Both the position numbers and the translations under genes were made by a program. Below are positions 27,678 to 35,184 of a stretch of 64,000 nucleotides of DNA, piece after piece; the first letter of the stretch is position 1; every line of letters begins with the position of its first letter. The notes below the pieces were generated by a model. That model was given only the letters and a program-made list of their open reading frames with translations. It made no database searches and had not been told where the DNA came from. The stretch comes from Shinella zoogloeoides (GTDB lineage Bacteria; Pseudomonadota; Alphaproteobacteria; Rhizobiales; Rhizobiaceae). The stretch is taken from positions 2,802,001 through 2,866,000 of the forward strand of contig NZ_CP131130.1 in assembly GCF_033705735.1 (NCBI RefSeq), written 5' to 3'.

Positions 27678-28526
27678 TCAGCCGAGCCGCCCGATGATAC
27701 GGTAGAAGAGCGCCGCCGGCAGCAGCTTCTTGAGAAGGACGCCCTGCCGCGCCGGCGCGGTCACGACATAGTGCGGACGGGGCGACCTTGCCGTCAACGC
27801 ATGGCGCAGCACCGCATGCACTGCCTCCGGTCCGAGCTTGCCGCGCGCCGGCTTCGCCTCCCCGCGCAGCCGCCGCAACTGCCGGCAATATTCCTCCGCA
27901 TGTACCGAATTCTCCAGATCGATGGTCTTCTCGATCTGCACGAGCGCATTGGCGGTGAAGCGCGAGGCGATGGGGCCCGGCTCGATGAGGCTGACATGGA
28001 TGCCCGAGCCGGCAAGCTCCATGCGCAGCGTCAGCGACAGGCCCTCCAGCGCGAATTTCGAGGCATTGTAGGCGCCGCGCCAGCGATAGGGCACGATGCC
28101 GAGGATCGACGAGCATTGTACGATGCGCCCGTGCCCCTGCCGGCGCATCACCGGGATCACCCGCCGCGTCAGGTCGTGCCAGCCGAAGACATTCGTCTCG
28201 AACTGCGCGCGCAGCGCCTCGACCGGGAGGTCCTCCACCGCGCCGGCCTGGCCATAGGCGCCGTTGTTGAAGAGCGCATCGAGCCGGCCGCCGGTGCGCG
28301 CCAGCACGGTCTCCACCAGGGCGGCGATGGTTTCGGGCCTGGTATAGTCCATGAGCAGCGCCTCGATGCCGTCCGCCGCGAGCCCCGCAAGGTCCTCCTC
28401 CCGCCGCACCGTCGCGAAGACGCGCCAGCCCTCGGCCTTCAGCGCGCGGGCGCAATGGGCGCCGATGCCGGAGGAACAACCCGTGACGACGATGCTCGGC
28501 GGCACGGACGCATTCTCAGAAGACAT
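27678..28526 (-). CDS. Short-chain dehydrogenase/reductase
   Basis: Classical SDR of 282 residues. The cofactor motif TGCSSGIG is at 15-22, NNGAYG replaces the usual NNAG, and the catalytic serine and YNASK (tyrosine and lysine) are present in the central part. The substrate is unknown. ATG 28526 with AGGAA upstream is the start; the open frame continues far upstream over the yihY antisense strand but has no SDR content there. It is divergent from yihY. Confidence 0.88.
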   Translation of the reverse strand: MSSENASVPPSIVVTGCSSGIGAHCARALKAEGWRVFATVRREEDLAGLAADGIEALLMDYTRPETIAALVETVLARTGGRLDALFNNGAYGQAGAVEDLPVEALRAQFETNVFGWHDLTRRVIPVMRRQGHGRIVQCSSILGIVPYRWRGAYNASKFALEGLSLTLRMELAGSGIHVSLIEPGPIASRFTANALVQIEKTIDLENSVHAEEYCRQLRRLRGEAKPARGKLGPEAVHAVLRHALTARSPRPHYVVTAPARQGVLLKKLLPAALFYRIIGRLG

Positions 28527-28718
28527 GGCGGTTTCCTGTACAAATCCGCGCCGGTTTCCCATATTCACCGCCAGGCCCCGCGTTGCTTGCGCAACGCAAG
28601 GCGGCCTTCGAATGGTAAATCCGCGCGTAACCTTTAAACAAAAGCCGATGTAAGGGGTTATGACCGGAGAGACAATGAAAGAGGCGGCCGTGCGGCCGCA
28701 AGGGACTGGGATACGCCG

Positions 28719-29663
28719 ATGCCGACCGCCATCCGTTGCGCCTACAAGGTCATTTTCGATGCGATCTGGCATTTTTCCGAGGACGATGGCTGGGCAATGG
28801 CGAGCCATGTGGCGCTTTCCACGCTGCTCGCCGTCTTTCCCTTCCTGATCTTCGGCACAGCGCTCGGCTCCTTCCTCGGCGCCGACCAGTTCGCCGAGAC
28901 CGCCGTCCACCTCATCTTCGATACCTGGCCGGAATCGATCGCCGCGCCGATTTCCCGCGAGGTCGTCGCGGTGCTGACCATTCCGCGCGGCGGGCTGCTG
29001 ACCGTCTCCGTGCTCGCCGCCGCCTATTTCGCCTCCAATGGGGTGGAGGCGTTGCGTATTTCCCTCAACCGCGCCTATCGCGTGGCCGAAACGCGCTACT
29101 GGTACATGACGCGCCTTGCCAGCCTCGGCTTCGTCATCGCGGGCGTGCTGGCGCTTGCCGTCATCAGCATCGTACTCGTCGCCGCGCCCCTTGCGGTGCG
29201 CGCCACCGGCGACTGGCTGCCCTGGCTTTCCTATGTCTATTCCTGGGTGGAAAGCTGGGGGCTCGTCGGCACCGTGCTGGTGCTGCTGATCGGCCTGCTG
29301 ATCGCCCATCTCTGGCTTCCCGCCGGCCGGCGCAAGATCGCCGACGTGCTGCCCGGCATCCTGCTGACGCTGCTCTTCTGGGCGGTCGGCGCCTATGCCT
29401 TCGCTTCCTACCTCACCGCCTTCGCCAACTATGTATCGACCTATGCGGGCCTCGCCTCGATCATGATCGCGCTGGTCTTCCTCTACATGATCGGGGCGAT
29501 CTTCATCATGGGCGCAGAGATCAACGCCGCGCTGCTGAAATACCGCGTCAAGCACCTGATCCTCGACCGCATCCGCGGCGTCAGGAAAGCGCAGCAAGCC
29601 GACGAGGAATCAATGGAGGACGAAGCCATAGCCCGCGAGCAGGGCGCGAATGCCGGCCGGTGA
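28719..29663 (+). CDS. YihY/BrkB family inner-membrane protein
   Basis: A 314-residue protein with six hydrophobic segments. The early DDGWAMASHVALSTLLAVFP and late FLYMIGAIFIMGAEINAALL segments are diagnostic of the YihY/BrkB (virulence factor BrkB) family. It was once annotated as RNase BN and its function remains uncertain. The C-terminal 54 bases overlap the convergent gluQ gene. An inverted GCGTTG/CAACGC pair lies in the gap to the divergent SDR gene. Confidence 0.88.
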   Translation: MPTAIRCAYKVIFDAIWHFSEDDGWAMASHVALSTLLAVFPFLIFGTALGSFLGADQFAETAVHLIFDTWPESIAAPISREVVAVLTIPRGGLLTVSVLAAAYFASNGVEALRISLNRAYRVAETRYWYMTRLASLGFVIAGVLALAVISIVLVAAPLAVRATGDWLPWLSYVYSWVESWGLVGTVLVLLIGLLIAHLWLPAGRRKIADVLPGILLTLLFWAVGAYAFASYLTAFANYVSTYAGLASIMIALVFLYMIGAIFIMGAEINAALLKYRVKHLILDRIRGVRKAQQADEESMEDEAIAREQGANAGR

Positions 29664-30518
29664 GACGCCCTTGTCGCGATAGGCCGCGATCCCCGTATCC
29701 TGATTGCTCTTGGAGAGTTTTCGCCCGTCCGGGCCCGGCACCAGCCCGTGATGGGTATAGCGCGGCGCGGGCAGGCCGAGCAGGCATTGCAGCAGACGGT
29801 GGACGGCCGTCGCATGGAAGAGATCCTGTCCGCGCACCACGTCGGTGACGCCCTGCGCCGCATCGTCGAGCACGACGGCAAGGTGGTAGCTTGCCGGCGC
29901 ATCCGGCCGCGAGAGGATGACGTCGCCCCAGCGCTCCGGAAGGGCCGCGACCGTCCCCGTCTCGCCCTCCGGCCCCTCGCCGCTCTCCGACCAGTCCAGC
30001 GCCGCCGGCGCGAGCGCCCGGGCCCGCTCCATGTCGAGCCGCCAGGCGTGCTGCCGGCCTTCCGCGATGAGGGCGAGCGCCTGCGCCCGATCGAGACCGC
30101 GCTCCTCCGTCGGATAGAGCGGCGCGCCGTCCGGATCGCGCGGCCAAACACCGCCCGCCGCCTCATGCGCCTCGACGCGCGCCTTCACCTCGCCCCGGCT
30201 GAGAAAGCCGGGATAGAGCACGCCCATCGCCTTCAGCCGCTCCAGCGCCTCGGCGTAGAAGACGAGATGCTCCGACTGGCGCCGCACCGGCCTTTCCCAA
30301 TCGAGCCCGAGCCAGGCGAGGTCGCGATAAATCGCCGCCTCGAATTTAGGCCGCGAGCGCGCCGGATCGATATCCTCGATGCGCAGCAGGAAGCGCCCGC
30401 CGCAGGCCGCGGCAAGGTCGTGGTTGAGGATCGCCGACAATGCGTGGCCGAGATGCAGCAGGCCGTTGGGGCTCGGCGCGAAACGGAAGACGCGATTTTT
30501 TGACAAAGGGCTTTGCAT
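29610..30518 (-). CDS. gluQ: Glutamyl-Q tRNA(Asp) synthetase
   Basis: Attaches glutamate to queuosine in the anticodon of tRNA(Asp). The 302-residue protein has the class I HLGH motif at 22-25, FLLRIEDID after it and a KLSKS motif (GRKLSKSNQD) near residue 270, with no anticodon-binding domain, as expected. The zinc-ligand cysteines seen in the E. coli enzyme are not present; the equivalent region reads YPGFLSRGEVKARV. It is functionally linked to the queuosine transporter at the left end of the window. The 3' end overlaps yihY. Confidence 0.9.
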   Translation of the reverse strand: MQSPLSKNRVFRFAPSPNGLLHLGHALSAILNHDLAAACGGRFLLRIEDIDPARSRPKFEAAIYRDLAWLGLDWERPVRRQSEHLVFYAEALERLKAMGVLYPGFLSRGEVKARVEAHEAAGGVWPRDPDGAPLYPTEERGLDRAQALALIAEGRQHAWRLDMERARALAPAALDWSESGEGPEGETGTVAALPERWGDVILSRPDAPASYHLAVVLDDAAQGVTDVVRGQDLFHATAVHRLLQCLLGLPAPRYTHHGLVPGPDGRKLSKSNQDTGIAAYRDKGVSPAGIRALLAGYGFVLH

Positions 30519-30560
30519 GAGGTCTTCTGGCATGAAGAGGCGTGTCGCGCCACCACCGCG

Positions 30561-30669
30561 CTAAAGCGCGTCGCGATCTTTCAGATTCGCTCCTTGCGCT
30601 TTAGCTCCTTGTTTTTACGCATGTCTTTGTCCCGAAACCGGTTCCCACTTTCGGCACACATGCTTTAGG
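30561..30669. repeat. RIME-like intergenic mosaic element, copy 3
   Basis: About 109 bases bounded by CTAAAGCGC and GCTTTAG, in inverted orientation to copies 1 and 2 with which it shares the GCGTAAAAACAA block. It contains a GAAACCGGTTCC palindrome. It lies between gluQ and the alkA-like gene. Confidence 0.75.
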
Positions 30670-30682
30670 ACCGCTTGAAGCC

Positions 30683-31339
30683 ATGCAACTGCACATGATC
30701 AGAACGGAGGCGGATGTCGCCGCGGGGCTCGTCGACCTCGCTCTGCTCGACGCGCGCCTTTTCACCGTCATCGACAAGGCAGGCCCGGTGCCGCTGCGCC
30801 GGCTTGCGCCGGGCTACCGCGGCCTTGCCGGCATTATCGTGGCGCAGATGGTCTCGCGGGCGAGCGCCGATGCGATCTGGCGGCGGCTGGAGGAGACGGC
30901 CGGCGACATCACACCCCACCACATGCTCGGCCTTTCCGACGAGGCTTGCCGCGCCGTCGGCCTGTCGCGCGCCAAGGCGGACACCCTGCGCCGGGCAGCC
31001 GAGGCCGTCGACCGCGGCGACCTCGATCTCGACGCCGTCTGCACGATGGAGGCGGTTGCCGCGACGCGCAAGCTCACCGCCATCAAGGGCATCGGCCGCT
31101 GGACGGCGGATGTCTACCTGCTCTTCTGCGGCGGGCATCCGGATATCTTCCCCTCGGGCGACATCGCCCTTCAGAACGCCGTCGCCCATGCGCTCGGCCT
31201 TGCCGTCCGCCCGAGCCCGCAGGAGCTCGACCGGATCGCGGAAAACTGGTCGCCCTGGCGCGGCGTCTCGGCCCGGCTTTTCTGGGCCTATTACGCGCGG
31301 GAAATGCGCCGCGAAGTGGCGCCGGTGCTGGAGGGCTGA
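30683..31339 (+). CDS. DNA-3-methyladenine glycosylase II (HhH-GPD)
   Basis: Base-excision repair enzyme of 218 residues that removes alkylated purines. The helix-hairpin-helix LTAIKGIGRWTA is at 131-142 and the catalytic aspartate is D160 in the DIFPSGDIALQ segment, the AlkA pattern. There is no Ada-type N-terminal extension. It stands alone between a RIME-like element and the HNH gene. A short A/T-rich spacer of about 100 bases follows. Confidence 0.9.
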   Translation: MQLHMIRTEADVAAGLVDLALLDARLFTVIDKAGPVPLRRLAPGYRGLAGIIVAQMVSRASADAIWRRLEETAGDITPHHMLGLSDEACRAVGLSRAKADTLRRAAEAVDRGDLDLDAVCTMEAVAATRKLTAIKGIGRWTADVYLLFCGGHPDIFPSGDIALQNAVAHALGLAVRPSPQELDRIAENWSPWRGVSARLFWAYYAREMRREVAPVLEG

Positions 31340-31443
31340 GCCCTCAAAATACCTTGTTTTCGCTTTTTCTTTCTTGCTTCACAATGCTGTAACAACAGGC
31401 CTAATATAGAAAGGCAGATGCCGAATCGCGCGAGGAGACGCCC

Positions 31444-32001
31444 TTGACGATTTCTGTTTCACCACAGGCCCTGCCAGCCCTTGTATTGAATGCTGACTAC
31501 AGGCCGCTGAGTTATTATCCCTTGTCGCTGTGGTCCTGGCAGGACGCGATCAAGGCCGTGTTTCTTGACCGCGTAAACATCATCGCCGAATACGAACATT
31601 CGGTCTCCTCTCCCAGCTTCACGATGCGCCTGCCGAGCGTCGTGTGCCTGAAAACCTACGTGCAGCCGTCACGCCACCCGGCCTTCACCCGGTTCAACGT
31701 GTTCCTGCGCGACAAGTTCGAATGCCAGTACTGCGGGTCGCCGGACGACCTGACCTTCGACCATGTCATCCCCCGCGCCCATGGCGGCGAGACGACGTGG
31801 CACAATGTGGTCGCGGCCTGCTCCCCGTGCAATTTGAGAAAAGGCAGCAAGCTGCCGAAGCAGGCGGGCATGCACCCGCATCAGAAGCCCTACCACCCCA
31901 CGGTTCAGGATCTGCACAACAACGGGCGACTGTTTCCACCCAACTATCTGCATGAAAGCTGGATGGACTATCTCTACTGGGACGTCGAACTGCAACCCTG
32001 A
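31444..32001 (+). CDS. HNH endonuclease family protein
   Basis: A 185-residue protein with a C-terminal HNH domain: zinc cysteines C94, C97, C126 and C129, the DH pair at 106-107 and the HN pair at 120-121. The N-terminal 80 residues (LVLNADYRPLSYYPLSLWSW) are typical of a chromosomal, broadly conserved HNH group not tied to phage. Translation starts at TTG 31444 after GAGGAGA. Its cellular role is unknown; DNA nicking is only inferred from the fold. Confidence 0.88.
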   Translation: MTISVSPQALPALVLNADYRPLSYYPLSLWSWQDAIKAVFLDRVNIIAEYEHSVSSPSFTMRLPSVVCLKTYVQPSRHPAFTRFNVFLRDKFECQYCGSPDDLTFDHVIPRAHGGETTWHNVVAACSPCNLRKGSKLPKQAGMHPHQKPYHPTVQDLHNNGRLFPPNYLHESWMDYLYWDVELQP

Positions 32002-32064
32002 GGCCTGCCGCGCGGGAGCGCTTTCGCGCACCTGCGGCATGCATCCGATATCAGGTTGCGGGCA

Positions 32065-32568
32065 TCAAGCTTTCGCCGACCGCGCGCCCGAAAAGGCGAT
32101 CGCGGCAAGGATCAGGCTTGCGATCACGTTCCAGCCGGCGAACGACAGGCCGAGGAGCCGGAAGGACGCTTCCGTGCAGGACGGGCCGTGCTTGGCATTG
32201 AGGTCGGAGAGGAGGTCACCGGCATTCTGCGTAACGCCCTGCGCGGAGGTGGCGCAGGTCGCAGGTCCCTCCCAGAAGCCCCATTCCACGCCCGCATGAT
32301 AAACGCCCATGCCGGCACCGACGAGCATCATGATGCCCGCGACGGCGAGCAGCAGCCGCGTCAGCCAGGCCGGGCCGCCGAAGAGGGCGGAAAGCAGGGC
32401 CACGACGGCCACCGGAATGCCGTAGTAATAGGGATCGCGCTGGAGAAGGCAGAGCGCGCAGGGAATATAGCCGCCGATATGCTCGAAGGCGAGCGCCCCG
32501 CCCACGGTCGCGGCCATGCCGAGCGAAAGGAGGCCTGCGGATGTCTTGCGGGAAAGGGATACGGTCAT
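32065..32568 (-). CDS. dsbB: DsbB-like disulfide bond formation protein
   Basis: Four-helix inner-membrane quinone reductase that reoxidises DsbA. The first redox pair is C37-ALC40 in CALCLLQRDPYY and the second is C105 and C131 in the periplasmic loop, matching DsbB. The length of 167 is normal. No dsbA is visible in the window. It is the last core gene before the tRNA-Leu region. Confidence 0.88.
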   Translation of the reverse strand: MTVSLSRKTSAGLLSLGMAATVGGALAFEHIGGYIPCALCLLQRDPYYYGIPVAVVALLSALFGGPAWLTRLLLAVAGIMMLVGAGMGVYHAGVEWGFWEGPATCATSAQGVTQNAGDLLSDLNAKHGPSCTEASFRLLGLSFAGWNVIASLILAAIAFSGARSAKA

Positions 32569-32737
32569 CGGGCTCGTCCAGAAAGACCGGCGGACATGCC
32601 GGCGAAACGGCGCCGAGTTCTATCAGGTGGGCCGGCTTTGTAAATGCACCGCACGCATAAGTGATCGCACCCGCCCGCCGTTTTGCCGGTTGCCGCCCGC
32701 AGGCGCTTCGTGTAAACGCGGTTGCTGCAAGTGCCGT

Positions 32738-32776
32738 GCCCCATTGGCGGAACTGGTAGACGCGCTCGACTCAAAA
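32738..32776 (+). pseudogene. 5' half of a tRNA-Leu(CAA), truncated after the anticodon loop
   Basis: GCCCCAT (acceptor strand), TG, a D-arm GCGGAACTGGTAGACGC, a CTCGA anticodon-stem strand and the loop CTCAAAA all fit a leucine tRNA. The next bases are AGGGA where TCGAG is required, and no variable arm, T-arm or acceptor 3' strand follows. The break sits exactly at the anticodon loop, a known tyrosine-integrase crossover position. The 364-base gap 32569-32932 holds nothing else recognised. Confidence 0.75.
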
Positions 32777-32932
32777 AGGGATTTGTCTACCAATCCACAG
32801 AAAATCACGGTGAAGTGAAAGCGTCGTGTTTTCAACGGACTGGCGGTATGGAAGTGAAGTGAGAGGTTTCCGTCGAAATGGCGCTAGGGGTCGGCTAGGA
32901 GCCGAGACCTAGAGTAAGATCGGCGGCAAAGT

Positions 32933-33019
32933 GCGGGCGTGGCGGAATTGGTAGACGCAGCGGATTCAAAATCCGCCGTCCTTACGGATATGTCGGTTCG
33001 AGTCCGACCGCCCGCACCA
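32933..33019 (+). tRNA. tRNA-Leu (anticodon CAA)
   Basis: Complete 87-base tRNA with acceptor GCGGGCG pairing CGCCCGC, a leucine-type D-arm (GGAATTGGTAGACGC), anticodon stem GCGGA/TCCGC enclosing TTCAAAA (anticodon CAA), a long variable arm, a GGTTCGAGTCC T-arm, and an encoded CCA end at 33017-33019. Gene content changes from core to accessory just after it, so its 3' end is the likely attachment side of an island. Confidence 0.95.
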
Positions 33020-33067
33020 TTGTCTCATTCACTGCAAAAGGCGCTTCTTGATAACGCGAAGTTCGCA

Positions 33068-33283
33068 CTACCTGTCGAAGGACTTCACCAGATCATCGAC
33101 GGCCTTCTCCTGCGAAAGGGACGCGGGGAGTGCAGCGAGACACAAGGGGCTTGGACCGTCGCACAATGCGTGGTCAGGATCGGGATGGGCTTCAAGGAAT
33201 AGTCCAGCCAGCGACAAGGCCATTGCCGAACGGACGAGTGAAGCCGGTGGCGCGTGTAAAAGACTTCGGGGTATCGCCCTCAA
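33068..33283 (-). CDS. Possible small protein or gene remnant next to tRNA-Leu
   Basis: A 71-codon open frame (TTG start) or 51 codons from an internal ATG, on the same strand as the following monooxygenase gene and 30 bases past its stop. It contains a hydrophobic segment ([14 protein letters not shown]) and ends [13 protein letters not shown], which looks protein-like. No family is recognised and no good ribosome site precedes it, so it may be a fragment left at the island edge. Low certainty. Confidence 0.3.
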   Translation of the reverse strand: MRAIPRSLLHAPPASLVRSAMALSLAGLFLEAHPDPDHALCDGPSPLCLAALPASLSQEKAVDDLVKSFDR

Positions 33284-33312
33284 TGGCTTCCCGGCGCTTC
33301 ATCGCGTAGCAT

Positions 33313-34575
33313 CTACCTAGCCGGGGCTCTCAATGAACACGTCCAATCGACGAGCCGCGTGCGCACATGTTCCGGTCGGAAGCCGATCCCAATGAGGCGG
33401 CCGGTCAGCCGCGGCAGTAGGTGTGACTGGGCAATCAGGCGCATGAAAAGCGGAGGTCTTCGAATTTGCGTGTTGCCCGCTTCACCGGCACGCTTCCGGC
33501 TGCGCATCATCAATTGCAGTTTCTGGGTTGCCTTGGTCGGGAAGTTGCGACGGCGCTGTACGGCTTCGAGCATGCGCGTTTGCAGCCGCCCCTCGCGAAG
33601 AGCCTCCGCCAGCGTGTTGGCGGTGGCGATCGCGTCCTGGATCGCGAGATTCACACCGACCCCGCCAATGGGCGACATGGCATGGGCCGCGTCCCCAATG
33701 CAAAGCACGCCGGGTTTCCACCACGACTTGAGACGGTCGATGCGAACACTGAGCAGATGGATGTCATCCCAGGAACGGATTTCTTCAAATCGATCCGCCG
33801 ACAATGGTGCTACGTCGGCAATCCTGGCGCGAAGCGCCTCAAGCCCTTGCTCTTTCAGCGAATCAACGGTTCCCTTCGTGATTACATAACCGCATTGCCA
33901 GTAAACGCCACGATCGATCAAGACCAGCCCTTGGCTCGGACCGGCGTGGCCCATTGCCTGCTGCGGATCGCCTGCTTTTTTGGAGATCTTCATCCAGAGA
34001 ATGTCGGTAGCGATACCGAAGCTCTGAACCTCAAGTCCAGCCGCCTTGCGGATGATCGAATTGCGTCCGTCCGCCCCGATGACGAGAGCGGCTTCCATGG
34101 CGAGTTCACGTTCGCCCTGGCGAGCATTCAGGCCGACAACCCGGCAATTGTCCCAACGGAGCGAAGTTGCCTCAGTGGACATGATCAACCGAAAGCGCGG
34201 AAACTCGCCTGCCTTTCGCGCAAGAAAATTCAGGAAGTCCCATTGCGGCATGAAGGCGATGAACTTAGCGCGCGTCGGTAGTCTGGAGAAATCGGCGATC
34301 GTGGCCTTGCGGCCGGCGATCTCAGCGTGGAGATGGTAGGCTCTCTGATGGGGGAGAGAAAGAAGCTCATCGAGCAAGCCAAGCTCATGAATCGCTTCGA
34401 GGGTCGATGGATGGATGGTGTCCCCGCGAAAATCGCGCAGAAAGTCTTGATGTTTTTCGATGACCGTAACATCGACGCCCGAGCGGGCCAGCAAGAGCCC
34501 GAGCATCAGGCCCGCCGGTCCCGCACCGACCACGACGCAGCTCTGGCTCCTTTTCACATGGGAATAGTATCTCAA
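33313..34575 (-). CDS. FAD-dependent monooxygenase, class A type
   Basis: A 420-residue flavoprotein hydroxylase-like protein. The dinucleotide motif GAGPAG is at 17-22, the DG motif appears in VIGADGRNSIIRKAAG and the second FAD motif in CIGDAAHAMSPIGGVGVN. Such enzymes hydroxylate aromatic or drug substrates; the substrate here is unknown. It lies immediately downstream of a MerR regulator and an RND pump on the same strand, with 23 bases to the merR gene, which suggests one detoxification module. Confidence 0.85.
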   Translation of the reverse strand: MRYYSHVKRSQSCVVVGAGPAGLMLGLLLARSGVDVTVIEKHQDFLRDFRGDTIHPSTLEAIHELGLLDELLSLPHQRAYHLHAEIAGRKATIADFSRLPTRAKFIAFMPQWDFLNFLARKAGEFPRFRLIMSTEATSLRWDNCRVVGLNARQGERELAMEAALVIGADGRNSIIRKAAGLEVQSFGIATDILWMKISKKAGDPQQAMGHAGPSQGLVLIDRGVYWQCGYVITKGTVDSLKEQGLEALRARIADVAPLSADRFEEIRSWDDIHLLSVRIDRLKSWWKPGVLCIGDAAHAMSPIGGVGVNLAIQDAIATANTLAEALREGRLQTRMLEAVQRRRNFPTKATQKLQLMMRSRKRAGEAGNTQIRRPPLFMRLIAQSHLLPRLTGRLIGIGFRPEHVRTRLVDWTCSLRAPAR

Positions 34576-34598
34576 CGTCGTCGGTCCTTGGGATGAGG

Positions 34599-35048
34599 CT
34601 AGTGAATCGATTCGCGGCCTTTGCTTGAAGTTTTCACCTCAGCATCGCCATCGCGGCTGGTGTCTTTCAAGGGCAAAATATCGAGCGGGATCAGATCCCC
34701 GTCATTCTCGCTTTCGGCAACGAGCTGGATCATCTTTTCGAGTGTTTCCAGTTGAGCGATTTTTTCCTCGACCGCAGCGAGTTGCTCCTTTGCGATGCGG
34801 AGCGCTTCGGCCGGACTTGAGAACGAGACGTCGGCAAGTCGAAACAGGTCCTTGATCGCCTCGATGCTGAAGCCGAGATCGCGGGCGCGGCGGATGAAGA
34901 GAAGGCGATGGACCGCGCCGTGGTCATAGCGTCGCTGGTTTCCCTTGCTCCGCAAGCGCTCGCGCAGCAACCCAATCTGCTCGTAGTAGCGGATCGTCGG
35001 AATTTTGACGCCGGTGAGCTGAGAGAGTTCGCCGATGCCGATATCCAT
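34599..35048 (-). CDS. MerR family regulator without metal-binding cysteines
   Basis: A 149-residue protein with an N-terminal winged helix-turn-helix (IGELSQLTGVKIPTIRYYEQ, residues 5-24) and a dimerisation coiled coil (about 85-115). It contains no cysteine, so it cannot bind metal like CueR, ZntR or PbrR; an organic or drug signal is more likely. It sits between the RND permease and the monooxygenase on the same strand. Whether it controls the RND promoter, which carries a CueR-type box, is open. Confidence 0.85.
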   Translation of the reverse strand: MDIGIGELSQLTGVKIPTIRYYEQIGLLRERLRSKGNQRRYDHGAVHRLLFIRRARDLGFSIEAIKDLFRLADVSFSSPAEALRIAKEQLAAVEEKIAQLETLEKMIQLVAESENDGDLIPLDILPLKDTSRDGDAEVKTSSKGRESIH

Positions 35049-35184
35049 GTTTGAAGTCCCTTCCGGATAGCCGCGTGTTTATGATTTGCTGCGTGTTCGA
35101 TCGCTGAGGCCCTGACGGCCCGACCGCGCCGGGGTGCGGCAGCAGCCATGGGCCGCCCCGGCGTGGAATTGTGTGTCGGCCTGC

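Noticed and set aside
28527..29597. Long leftward open frame upstream of the SDR gene
   Set aside because: It is antisense to yihY, has biased composition and no SDR content; the SDR starts at 28526 with a good ribosome site.
33020..33067. Direct repeat of the tRNA-Leu 3' end as an attachment site inside the window
   Set aside because: No second copy of the tRNA 3' end was found by eye up to 64000; the other attachment site, if any, lies outside.
32516..33202. Rightward open frames ending in LAELVDALDSK and MAELVDAADSK patterns
   Set aside because: These are translations of tRNA-Leu D-arm and anticodon sequence, a well-known annotation artefact.
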